From Ptiloglossa arizonensis (taxonomy: Eukaryota > Arthropoda > Insecta > Hymenoptera > Colletidae), in assembly GCF_051014685.1 (NCBI RefSeq), contig NW_027478438.1, forward strand, positions 806,001 to 870,000: a stretch of 64,000 nucleotides of DNA, given 5' to 3'. Below the pieces are notes generated by a model. That model was given only the letters and a program-made list of their open reading frames with translations, was not told where the DNA came from and made no database searches. A program made the position numbers and the translations under genes. Below are positions 46,901-60,400 of this stretch, piece by piece (within the stretch, counting starts at the first letter, position 1; each line of letters begins with the position of its first letter).

Positions 46901-49010
46901 CGGATTGACGAACTCGAGAAATTCCTGTCGAAGCTGAAAGTAGAAACTCGCCCGATTACAATGGAGAGTGTACTTTTCCCCTAGGCCATAGTAGTTATTG
47001 GTTTCGGGTATCAGACTTGCGAAAATTTTGATGGTTGCTCAAGCGTTCCTTAACTTCAAACTCCCATATCTCGCGAACGGATTGACGAACTCGAGAAATT
47101 CCTGTTGCATCTGAAAGTAGAAACCCACCCGATAACAATGGTGTGTGTACTTTTCCCCTAGGCCATTGCAGTTATTGGTTTCGAGTATCAGACTTGCGAA
47201 AATTTTGATGGTTGCTCAAGCGTTCCTTAACTTCAAACTCCCATATCTCGCGAACGGATAGACGAACTCGAGTAATTCCTATTGGATCTGAAAGGAGAAA
47301 CTCGCCCGATTACAATGGTGTGTGTACTTTTTCCCTAGGCCATTCCAGTTATTGGTTTCGGGTATCACACTTGCGAAAAATTTGATGGTTTCTCAACCAT
47401 TCCTAAACTTCAAACTCCCATATCTCGCGAACGGATTGACGAACACGAGAAATTCCTGTTGCATCTGACAGTAGAAACTCGCCCAATTACAATGGTGTGT
47501 GTACTTTTCCCCTAGGCCATTCCAGTTATTGGTTTCGAGTATCAAATCAGCGAAAATTTTGATGGTTTCTCAACCATTCCTAATCTTTAAACTCCCATAT
47601 CTCGCGAACGGATAGACGAACACGAGAAATTCCTGTTGCATCTGAAAGTAGAAACCCGCCCGATTACAACGGTGTGTGTACTTTTCCCCTAGGCCATAGT
47701 AGTTATTCGTTTCGAGTATCAGACTCGCGAAAATTTTGATTGTTCCTCAACCATTCCTTTACTTCGAACTCCCATATCTCGCGAACGGATTGACGAACTC
47801 GAGAAATTCCTGTTGCATCTGAAAGTAGAAACTCGCCCGATTACAACGGTATGTGTACTTTTTCCCTAGGCCATTCCAGTTATTGGTTTCAGGTATCAGA
47901 CTTGCGAAAATTTTGATGGTTTCTCAACCATTCCTTAACTTCGAACTCCCATATCTCGCGAACGGATTGACGAACTCGAGAAATTCCTGTTGCATCTGAA
48001 AGTAGAAACTCGCCCCATTACAACGGTATGGGTACTTTTCCCCTAGGCCATACTAGTTATTGGTTTCGGGTATCAGACTTGCGAAAATTTTGATGGTTGC
48101 TCAAGCGTTCCTTAACTTCAAACTCCCATATCTCGCGAACGGATTGACGAACTCGAGAAATTCCTGTTGAATCTGAAAGTAGAAATTCGCCCGATTACAA
48201 TGGTGTGTGTACTTTTCCCCTAGGCCATACTAGTTATTGGTTTCGGGTATCAGACTTGCGAAAATTTTGATGGTTGCTCAAGCGTTCCTTAACTTCAAAC
48301 TCCCATATCTCGCGAACGGATTGACGAACTCGAGAAATTCCTGTTGCATCTGAAAGTAGAAACCCACCCGATAACAATGGTGTGTGTACTTTTCCCCTAG
48401 ACCTTAGTAGTTATTGGTTTCGAGTATCAGACTTGCGAAAATTTTGATGGTTTTCTCAAGCGTTCCTTAACTTCAAACTCCCATATCTCGCGAACGGATT
48501 GACGAACTCGAGAAATTCCAGTTGCATCTGAAAGTAGAATCTCGCCCGATTTCAATGGTGTGTGTACTTTTCCCCTAGGCCATTGCAGTTATTGGTTTCG
48601 AGTATCAGACTTGCGAAAATTTTGATGGTTGCTCTACCATTCCTTAACTTCAAACTCCCATATCTCGCGAACGGATTGACGAACTCGAGAAGTTCCTGTT
48701 GAATATGAAAGTAGAAACTCGCCCGATTACAATGGTGTGTGTACTTTTCCCCTAGGCCATAGTAGTTATTGGTTTCGGGTATCAGACTTGCGAAAATTTT
48801 GATGGTTGCTCAAGCGTTCCTTAACTTCAAACTCCCATATCTCGCGAACGGATTGACGAACTCGAGAAATTCCTGTTGCATCTGAAAGTAGAAACCCACC
48901 CGATAACAATGGTGTGTGTACTTTTCCCCTAGGTCATAGTAGTTATTGGTTTCGAGTATCAGACTTGCGAAAATTTTGATGGTTGCTCAAGCGTTCCTTA
49001 ACTTCAAACT

Positions 49011-52000
49011 CCCTAATCTCGCGAACGGATTGACGAACTCGAGAAATTCCTGTTGCATCGGAAAGTAGAAACTCGCCGGATTACAATGGTGTGTGTACTT
49101 TTCCCCTAGGCCATTCCAGTTATTGGTTTCGAGTATCAAATCAGCGAAAATTTTGATGGTTTCTCAACCATTCCTTAACTTCAAACTCCCATATCTCGCG
49201 AACGGATTGACGAACTCGAGAAATTCCTGTTGAATCTGAAAGTAGAAACTCGCCCGATTACAATGGTGTGTGTACTTTTCCCCTAGGCCATAGTAGTTAT
49301 TGGTTTCAAGTATCAAATCAGCGAAAATTTTGATGGTTTCTCAACCATTCCTTAACTTCAAACTCCCATATCTCGCGAACGGATTGACGAACTCGAGAAA
49401 TTCCTGTCGAAGCTGAAAGTAGAAACTCGCCCGATTACAATGGAGAGTGTACTTTTCCCCTAGGCCATAGTAGTTATTGGTTTCGGGTATCAGACTTGCG
49501 AAAATTTTGATGGTTGCTCAAGCGTTCCTTAACTTCAAACTCCCATATCTCGCGAACGGATTGACGAACTCGAGAAATTCCTGTTGCATCTGAAAGTAGA
49601 AACCCACCCGATAACAATGGTGTGTGTACTTTTCCCCTAGGCCATTGCAGTTATTGGTTTCGAGTATCAGACTTGCGAAAATTTTGATGGTTGCTCAAGC
49701 GTTCCTTAACTTCAAACTCCCATATCTCGCGAACGGATAGACGAACTCGAGTAATTCCTATTGGATCTGAAAGGAGAAACTCGCCCGATTACAATGGTGT
49801 GTGTACTTTTCCCCTAGGCCATAGTAGTTATTGGTTTCGATTATCAGACATGCGAAAATTTTGATGGTTGCTCAAGCGTTCCTTAACTTCAAACTCCCAT
49901 ATCTCGCGAACGGATTGACGAACTCGAGAAGTTCCTGTTGAATATGAATGTAGAAACTCGCCCGATTACATTGGTGTGTGTACTTTTCCCCTAGGCCATA
50001 GTAGTTATTGGTTTCGAGTATCAGACTTGCGAAAATTTTGATGGTTTCTCAAGCGTTCCTTAACTTCAAACTCCCGTATCTCGCGAACGGATTGACGAAC
50101 TCGAGAAATTCCTGTTGCATCTGAAAGTAGAAACTCGCCGGATTACAACGGTGTGTGTAGTTTTCCCCTAGGCCATTACAATTATTGGTTTCGAGTAACA
50201 AATCAGCGAAAATTTTGATGGTTTCTCAACCATTCCTTAACTTCAAACTCCCATATCTCGCGAACGGATTGACGAACTAGAGAAATTCCTGTCGAAGCTG
50301 AAAGTAGAAACTCGCCCGATTACAATGGTCTGTGTACTTTTCCCCTAGGCCATAGTAGTTATTGGTTTCGGGTATCAGACTTGCGAAAATTTTGATGGTT
50401 GCTCAAGCGTTCGTTAACTTCAAACTCCCATATCTCGCGAACGGATTGACGAACTCGAGAAATTCCTGTTGCATCTGAAAGTAGAAACCCACCCGATAAC
50501 AATGGTGTGTGTACTTTTCCCCTAGGTCATAGTAGTTATTGGTTTCGAGTATCAGACTTGCGAAAATTTTGATGGTTGCTCAAGCGTTCCTTAACTTCAA
50601 ACTCCCTAATCTCGCGAACGGATTGACGAACTCGAGAAATTCCTGTTGCATCGGAAAGTAGAAACTCGCCGGATTACAATGGTGTGTGTACTTTTCCCCT
50701 AGGCCATTCCAGTTATTGGTTTCGAGTATCAAATCAGCGAAAATTTTGATGGTTTCTCAACCATTCCTTAACTTCAAACTCCCATATCTCGCGAACGGAT
50801 TGACGAACTCGAGAAATTCCTGTTGCATCTGAAAGTAGAAACTCGCCGGATTACAACGGTGTGTGTAGTTTTCCCCTAGGCCATTACAATTATTGGTTTC
50901 GAGTATCAAATCAGCGAAAATTTTGATGGTTTCTCAACCATTCCTTAACTTCAAACTCCCATATCTCGCGAACGGATTGACGAACTCGAGAAATTCCTGT
51001 CGAAGCTGAAAGTAGAAACTCGCCCGATTACAATGGAGAGTGTACTTTTCCCCTAGGCCATAGTAGTTATTGGTTTCGGGTATCAGACTTGCGAAAATTT
51101 TGATGGTTGCTCAAGCATTCCTTAACTTCACACTCCCATATCTCGCGAACGGATTGACGAACTCGAGAAATTCCTGTTGCATCTGAAAGTAGAAACCCAC
51201 CCGATAACAATGGTGTGTGTACTTTTCCCCTAGACCTTAGTAGTTATTGGTTTCGAGTATCAGACTTGCGAAAATTTTGATGGTTGCTCAAGCGTTCCTT
51301 AACTTCAAACTCCCATATCTCGCGAACGGATTGACGAACTCGAGAAATTCCTGTTGCATCGAAAAGTAGGAACTCGCCGGATTACAATGGTGTGTGTACT
51401 TTTCCCCTAGGCCATTCCAGTTATTGGTTTCGAGTATCAAATCAGCGAAAATTTTGATGGTTTCTCAACCATTCCTTAACTTCAAACTCCCATATCTCGC
51501 GAACGGATTGACGAACTCGAGAAATTCCTGTTGCATCTGAAAGTAGAAACTCGCCGGATTACAACGGTGTGTGTAGTTTTCCCCTAGGCCATTACAATTA
51601 TTGGTTTCGAGTATCAAATCAGCGAAAATTTTGATGGTTTCTCAACCATTCCTTAACTTCAAACTCCCGTATCTCGCGAACGGATTGACGAACTAGAGAA
51701 ATTCGTGTCGAAGCTGAAAGTAGAAACACGCCCGATTACAATGGTGTGTGTACTTTTCCCCTAGGCCATAGTAGTTATTGGTTTCGGGTATCAGACTTGC
51801 GAAAATTTTGATGGTTGCTCAAGCGTTCGTTAACTTCAAACTGTCATATCTCGCGAACGGATTGACGAACTCGAGAAATTCCTGTTGCATCGGAAAGTAG
51901 AAACTCGCCGGATTACAATGGTGTGTGTACTTTTCCCCTAGGCCATTCCAGTTATTGGTTTCGAGTATCAAATCAGCGAAAATTTTGATGGTTTCTCAAC

Positions 52001-54400
52001 CATTCCTTAACTTCAAACTCCCATATCTCGCGAACGGATTGACGAACTCGAGAAATTCCTGTTGAATCTGAAAGTAGAAACTCGCCCGATTACAATGGTG
52101 TGTGTACTTTTCCCCTAGGCCATAGTAGTTATTGGTTTCAAGTATCAAATCAGCGAAAATTTTGATGGTTTCTCAACCATTCCTTAACTTCAAACTCCCA
52201 TATCTCGCGAACGGATTGACGAACTCGAGAAATTCCTGTCGAAGCTGAAAGTAGAAACTCGCCCGATTACAATGGAGAGTGTACTTTTCCCCTAGGCCAT
52301 AGTAGTTATTGGTTTCGGGTATCAGACTTGCGAAAATTTTGATGGTTGCTCAAGCGTTCCTTAACTTCAAACTCCCATATCTCGCGAACGGATTGACGAA
52401 CTCGAGAAATTCCTGTTGCATCTGAAAGTAGAAACCCACCCGATAACAATGGTGTGTGTACTTTTCCCCTAGGCCATTGCAGTTATTGGTTTCGAGTATC
52501 AGACTTGCGAAAATTTTGATGGTTGCTCAAGCGTTCCTTAACTTCAAACTCCCATATCTCGCGAACGGATAGACGAACTCGAGTAATTCCTATTGGATCT
52601 GAAAGGAGAAACTCGCCCGATTACAATGGTGTGTGTACTTTTCCCCTAGGCCATAGTAGTTATTGGTTTCGATTATCAGACATGCGAAAATTTTGATGGT
52701 TGCTCAAGCGTTCCTTAACTTCAAACTCCCATATCTCGCGAACGGATTGACGAACTCGAGAAGTTCCTGTTGAATATGAATGTAGAAACTCGCCCGATTA
52801 CATTGGTGTGTGTACTTTTCCCCTAGGCCATAGTAGTTATTGGTTTCGAGTATCAGACTTGCGAAAATTTTGATGGTTTCTCAAGCGTTCCTTAACTTCA
52901 AACTCCCGTATCTCGCGAACGGATTGACGAACTCGAGAAATTCCTGTTGCATCTGAAAGTAGAAACTCGCCGGATTACAACGGTGTGTGTAGTTTTCCCC
53001 TAGGCCATTACAATTATTGGTTTCGAGTAACAAATCAGCGAAAATTTTGATGGTTTCTCAACCATTCCTTAACTTCAAACTCCCATATCTCGCGAACGGA
53101 TTGACGAACTAGAGAAATTCCTGTCGAAGCTGAAAGTAGAAACTCGCCCGATTACAATGGTCTGTGTACTTTTCCCCTAGGCCATAGTAGTTATTGGTTT
53201 CGGGTATCAGACTTGCGAAAATTTTGATGGTTGCTCAAGCGTTCGTTAACTTCAAACTCCCATATCTCGCGAACGGATTGACGAACTCGAGAAATTCCTG
53301 TTGCATCTGAAAGTAGAAACCCACCCGATAACAATGGTGTGTGTACTTTTCCCCTAGGTCATAGTAGTTATTGGTTTCGAGTATCAGACTTGCGAAAATT
53401 TTGATGGTTGCTCAAGCGTTCCTTAACTTCAAACTCCCTAATCTCGCGAACGGATTGACGAACTCGAGAAATTCCTGTTGCATCTGAAAGTAGAAACTCG
53501 CCGGATTACAACGGTGTGTGTAGTTTTCCCCTAGGCCATTACAATTATTGGTTTCGAGTATCAAATCAGCGAAAATTTTGATGGTTTCTCAACCATTCCT
53601 TAACTTCAAACTCCCATATCTCGCGAACGGATTGACGAACTCGAGAAATTCCTGTCGAAGCTGAAAGTAGAAACTCGCCCGATTACAATGGAGAGTGTAC
53701 TTTTCCCCTAGGCCATAGTAGTTATTGGTTTCGGGTATCAGACTTGCGAAAATTTTGATGGTTGCTCAAGCGTTCCTTAACTTCACACTCCCATATCTCG
53801 CGAACGGATTGACGAACTCGAGAAATTCCTGTTGCATCTGAAAGTAGAAACCCACCCGATAACAATGGTGTGTGTACTTTTCCCCTAGACCTTAGTAGTT
53901 ATTGGTTTCGAGTATCAGACTTGCGAAAATTTTGATGGTTGCTCAAGCGTTCCTTAACTTCAAACTCCCATATCTCGCGAACGGATTGACGAACTCGAGA
54001 AATTCCTGTTGCATCGAAAAGTAGGAACTCGCCGGATTACAATGGTGTGTGTACTTTTCCCCTAGGCCATTCCAGTTATTGGTTTCGAGTATCAAATCAG
54101 CGAAAATTTTGATGGTTTCTCAACCATTCCTTAACTTCAAACTCCCATATCTCGCGAACGGATTGACGAACTCGAGAAATTCCTGTTGCATCTGAAAGTA
54201 GAAACTCGCCGGATTACAACGGTGTGTGTAGTTTTCCCCTAGGCCATTACAATTATTGGTTTCGAGTATCAAATCAGCGAAAATTTTGATGGTTTCTCAA
54301 CCATTCCTTAACTTCAAACTCCCGTATCTCGCGAACGGATTGACGAACTAGAGAAATTCGTGTCGAAGCTGAAAGTAGAAACACGCCCGATTACAATGGT
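49011..54400. repeat. Large block duplication, 16-monomer offset (2,832 bp)
   Basis: The rare variant CTCCCTAATCTCGCG occurs at about 49,009, 50,602 and 53,434, giving offsets of 1,593 and 2,832 bp. GATTATCAGACATGCG occurs near 49,842 and 52,674, also 2,832 bp apart. ATGGAGAGTGTAC occurs at 49,440 and 52,272 with the same offset. Edges were not defined. Confidence 0.75.
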
Positions 54401-57400
54401 GTGTGTACTTTTCCCCTAGGCCATAGTAGTTATTGGTTTCGGGTATCAGACTTGCGAAAATTTTGATGGTTGCTCAAGCGTTCGTTAACTTCAAACTGTC
54501 ATATCTCGCGAACGGATTGACGAACTCGAGAAATTCCTGTTGCATCTGAAAGTAGGAACCCACCCGATAACAATGGTGTGTGTACTTTTCCCCTAGGCCA
54601 TTCCAGTTATTGGTTTCGGGTATCAAATCAGCGAAAATTTTGATGGTTTCTCAACCATTCCTTAACTTCAAACACTCATATCTCGCGAACGGATTGACGA
54701 ACTCGAGAAATTCCTGTTGAATCTGAAAGTAGAAACTCGCCCGATTACAATGGTGTGTGTACTTTTCCCCTAAGCCATAGTAGTTATTGGTTTCAAGTAT
54801 CAAATCAGCGAAAATTTTGATGGTTTCTCAACCATTCCTTAACTTCAAACTCCCATATCTCGCGAACGGATTGACGAACTCGAGAAATTCCTGTCGAAGC
54901 TGAAAGTAGAAACACGCCCGATTACAATGGAGAGTGTACTTTTCCCCTAGGCCATAGTAGTTATTGGTTTCGGGTATCAGACTTGCGAAAATTTTGATGG
55001 TTGCTCAAGCGTTCCTTAACTTCAAACTCCCATATCTCGCGAACGGATTGACGAACTCGAGAAATTCCTGTTGCATCTGAAAGTAGAAACCCACCCGATA
55101 ACAATGGTGTGTGTACTTTTCCCCTAGACCTTAGTAGTTATTGGTTTCGAGTATCAGACTTGCGAAAATTTTGATGGTTGCTCAAGCGTTCCTTAACTTC
55201 AAACTCCCATATCTCGCGAACGGATTGACGAACTCGAGAAATTCCTGTTGCATCTGAAAGTAGAAACCCACCCGATAACAATGGTGTGTGTACTTTTCCC
55301 CTAGGCCATTGCAGTTATTGGTTTCGAGTATCAGACTTGCGAAAATTTTGATGGTTGCTCAAGCGTTCCTTAACTTCAAACTCCCATATCCCGCGAACGT
55401 ATTCACGAACTCGAGAAATTCCTGTTGCATCTGAAAGTAGAAACTCGCCCGATTACAATGGTGTGTGTACTTTTCCCCTAGACCTTAGTGGTTATTGGTT
55501 TCGAGTATCAGACTTGCGAAAATTTTGATGGTTGCTCAAGCGTTCCTTAACTTCAAACTCCCATATCTCGCGAACGGATAGACGAACTCGAGTAATTCCT
55601 ATTGGATCTGAAAGGAGAAACTCGCCCGATTACAATGGTGTGTGTACTTTTCCCCTAGGCCATAGTAGTTATTGGTTTCGATTATCAGACTTGCGAAAAT
55701 TTTGATGGTTGCTCAAGCGTTCCTTAACTCCAAACTCCCGTATCTCGCGAACGGATTGACGAACTCGAGAAATTCCTGTTGCATCTGAAAGTAGAAACTC
55801 GCCGGATTACAACGGTGTGTGTACTTTTCCCCTAGGCCATTCCAATTATTGGTTTCGAGTATCAAATCAGTGAAAATTTTGATGGTTTCTCAACCATTCC
55901 TTAACTTCAAACTCCCATATCTCGCGAACGGATTGACGAACTCGAGAAATTCCTGTCGAAGCTGAAAGTAGAAACTCGCCCGATTACAATGGTGTGTGTA
56001 CTTTTCCCCTAGGCCATAGTAGTTATTGGTTTCGGGTATCAGACTTGCGAAAATTTTGATGGTTGCTCAAGCGTTACTTAACTTCAAACTCCCATATCTC
56101 GCGAACGGGTTGACGAACTCGAGAAGTTCCTGTTGCATCTGAAAGTAGAAACCCACCCGATAACAATGGTGTCTGTACTTTTCCCCTAGGCCATAGTAGT
56201 TATTGGTTTCGAGTATCAGACTTGCGAAAATTTTGATGGTTGCTCAAGCGTTCCATAACTTCAAACTCCCATATCTCGCGAACGGATTCACGAACTCGAG
56301 AAATTCCTGTTGCATCTGAAAGGAGAAACTCGCCCGATTACAATGGTGTGTGTACTTTTCCCCTAGGCCATAGTAGTTATTGGTTTCGAGTATCAGACTT
56401 GCGAAAATTTTGATGGTTGCTCAAGCGTTCCTTAACTTCAAACTCCCATATCTCGCGAAGGGATTGACGAACTCGAGAAATTCCAGTTGCATCTGAAAGT
56501 AGAATCTCGCCCGATTTCAATGGTGTGTGTACTTTTCCCCTAGGCCATACTAGTTATTGGTTTCGGGTATCAGACTTGCGAAAATTTTGATGGTTGCTCA
56601 AGCGTTCCTTAACTTCAAACTCCCATATCTCGCGAACGGATTGACGAACTCGAGAAATTCCTGTTGCATCTGAAAGTAGAAACCCACCCGATAACAATGG
56701 TGTGTGTACTTTTCCCCTAGACCTTAGTAGTTATTGGTTTCGAGTATCAGACTTGCGAAAATTTTGATGGTTGCTCAAGCGTTCCTTAACTTCAAACTGC
56801 CATATCTCGCGAACGGATTGACGAACTCGAGAAATTCCTGTTGCATCGGAAAGTAGGAACTCGCCGGATTACAATGGTGGGTGTACTTTTCCCCTAGGCC
56901 ATTCCAGTTATTGGTTTCGAGTATCAAATCAGCGAAAATTTTGATGGTTTCTCAACCATTCCTTAACTTCAAACTCCCATATCTCGCGAACGCATTGACG
57001 AACTCGAGAAATTCCTGTTGCATCTGAAAGTAGAAACTCGCCGGATTACAACGGTGTGTGTAGTTCTCCCCTAGGCCATTACAATTATTGGTTTCGAGTA
57101 TCAAATCAGCGAAAATTTTGATGGTTTCTCAACCATTCCTTAACTTCAAACACTCATATCTCGCGAACGGATTGACGAACTCGAGAAATTCCTGTTGAAT
57201 CTGAAAGTAGAAACTCGCCCGATTACAATGGTGTGTGTACTTTTCCCCTAAGCCATAGTAGTTATTGGTTTCAAGTATCAAATCAGCGAAAATTTTGATG
57301 GTTTCTCAACCATTCCTTAACTTCAAACTCCCATATCTCGCGAACGGATTGACGAACTCGAGAAATTCCTGTCGAAGCTGAAAGTAGAAACTCGCCCGAT

Positions 57401-60400
57401 TACAATGGTGTGTGTACTTTTCCCCTAGGCCATAGTAGTTATTGGTTTCGGGTATCAGACTTGCGAAAATTTTGATGGTTGCTCAAGCGTTACTTAACTT
57501 CAAACTCCCATATCTCGCGAACGGGTTGACGAACTCGAGAAGTTCCTGTTGCATCTGAAAGTAGAAACCCACCCGATAACAATGGTGTCTGTACTTTTCC
57601 CCTAGGCCATAGTAGTTATTGGTTTCGAGTATCAGACTTGCGAAAATTTTGATGGTTGCTCAAGCGTTCCTTAACTTCAAACTCCCATATCTCGCGAACG
57701 GATTGACGAACTCGAGAAATTCCTGTTGCATCTGAAAGTAGAAACCCACCCGATAACAATGGTGTGTGTACTTTTCCCCTAGACCTTAGTAGTTATTGGT
57801 TTCGAGTATCAGACTTGCGAAAATTTTGATGGTTGCTCAAGCGTTCCTTAACTTCAAACTTCCATATCTCGCGAACGGATTGACGAACTCGAGAAATTCC
57901 TGTTGCATCGGAAAGTAGGAACTCGCCGGATTACAATGGTGGGTGTACTTTTCCCCTAGGCCATTCCAGTTATTGGTTTCGAGTATCAAATCAGCGAAAA
58001 TTTTGATGGTTTCTCAACCATTCCTTAACTTCAAACTCCCATATCTCGCGAACGCATTGACGAACTCGAGAAATTCCTGTTGCATCTGAAAGTAGAAACT
58101 CGCCGGATTACAACGGTGTGTTCAGTTTTCCCCTAGGCCATTACAATTATTGGTTTCGAGTATCAAATCAGCGAAAATTTTGATGGTTTCTCAACCATTC
58201 CTTAAATTCAAACTCCCATATCTCGCGAACGGATTGACGAACTAGAGAAATTCCTGTCGAAGCTGAAAGTAGAAACTCGCCCGATTACAATGGTGTGTGT
58301 ACTTTTCCCCTAGGCCATAGTAGTTATTGGTTTCGGGTATCAGACTTGCGAAAATTTTGATGGTTGCTCAAGCGTTCGTTAACTTCAAACTCCCATATCT
58401 CGCGAACGGATTGACGAACTCGAGAAATTCCTGTTGCATCTGAAAGTAGAAACCCACCCGATAACAATGGTGTGTGTACTTTTCCCCTAGGCCATTCCAG
58501 TTATTGGTTTCGAGTATCAAATCAGCGAAAATTTTGATGGTTTCTCAACCATTCCTTAACTTCAAACACTCATATCTCGCGAACGGATTGACGAACTCGA
58601 GAAATTCCTGTTGAATCTGAAAGTAGAAACTCGCCCGATTACAATGGTGTGTGTACTTTTCCCCTAAGCCATAGTAGTTATTGGTTTCAAGTATCAAATC
58701 AGCGAAAATTTTGATGGTTTCTCAACCATTCCTTAACTTCAAACTCCCATATCTCGCGAACGGATTGACGAACTCGAGAAATTCCTGTCGAAGCTGAAAG
58801 TAGAAACTCGCCCGATTACAATGGAGAGTGTACTTTTCCCCTAGGCCATAGTAGTTATTGGTTTCGGGTATCAGACTTGCGAAAATTTTGATGGTTGCGC
58901 AAGCTTTCCTTAACTTCAAACTCCCATATCTCGCGAACGGATTGACGAACTCGAGAAATTCCTGTTGCATCTGAAAGTAGAAACCCACCCGATAACAATG
59001 GTGTGTGTACTTTTCCCCTAGGCCATTGCAGTTATTGGTTTCGAGTATCAGACTTGCGAAAATTTTGATGGTTGCTCAAGCGTTCCTTAACTTCAAACTC
59101 CCATATCCCGCGAACGGATTCACGAACTCGAGAAATTCCTGTTGCATCTGAAAGTAGAAACTCGCCCGATTACAATGGTGTGTGTACTTTTCCCCTAAGC
59201 CATAGTAGTTATTGGTTTCAAGTATCAAATCAGCGAAAATTTTGATGGTTTCTCAACCATTCCTTAACTTCAAACTCCCATATCTCGCGAACGGATTGAC
59301 GAACTCGAGAAATTCCTGTCGAAGCTGAAAGTAGAAACTCGCCCGATTACAATGGTGTGTGTACTTTTCCCCTAGGCCATAGTAGTTATTGGTTTCGGGT
59401 ATCAGACTTGCGAAAATTTTGATGGTTGCTCAAGCGTTACTTAACTTCAAACTCCCATATCTCGCGAACGGGTTGACGAACTCGAGAAGTTCCTGTTGCA
59501 TCTGAAAGTAGAAACCCACCCGATAACAATGGTGTCTGTACTTTTCCCCTAGGCCATAGTAGTTATTGGTTTCGAGTATCAGACTTGCGAAAATTTTGAT
59601 GGTTGCTCAAGCGTTCCTTAACTTCAAACTCCCATATCTCGCGAACGGATTGACGAACTCGAGAAATTCCTGTTGCATCTGAAAGTAGAAACCCACCCGA
59701 TATCAATGGTGTGTGTACTTTTCCCCTAGACCTTAGTAGTTATTGGTTTCGAGTATCAGACTTGCGAAAATTTTGATGGTTGCTCAAGCGTTCCTTAACT
59801 TCAAACTCCCATATCTCGCGAACGGATTGACGAACTCGAGAAATTCCTGTTGCATCGGAAAGTAGGAACTCGCCGGATTACAATGGTGGGTGTACTTTTC
59901 CCCTAGGCCATTCCAGTTATTGGTTTCGAGTATCAAATCAGCGAAAATTTTGATGGTTTCTCAACCATTCCTTAACTTCAAACTCCCATATCTCGCGAAC
60001 GCATTGACGAACTCGAGAAATTCCTGTTGCATCTGAAAGTAGAAACTCGCCGGATTACAACGGTGTGTGTAGTTTTCCCCTAGGCCATTACAATTATTGG
60101 TTTCGAGTATCAAATCAGCGAAAATTTTGATGGTTTCTCAACCATTCCTTAACTTCAAACTCCCATATCTCGCGAACGGATTGACGAACTAGAGAAATTC
60201 CTGTCGAAGCTGAAAGTAGAAACTCGCCCGATTACAATGGTGTGTGTACTTTTCCCCTAGGCCATAGTAGTTATTGGTTTCGGGTATCAGACTTGCGAAA
60301 ATTTTGATGGTTGCTCAAGCGTTCGTTAACTTCAAACTCCCATATCTCGCGAACGGATTGACGAACTCGAGAAATTCCTGTTGCATCTGAAAGTAGAAAC

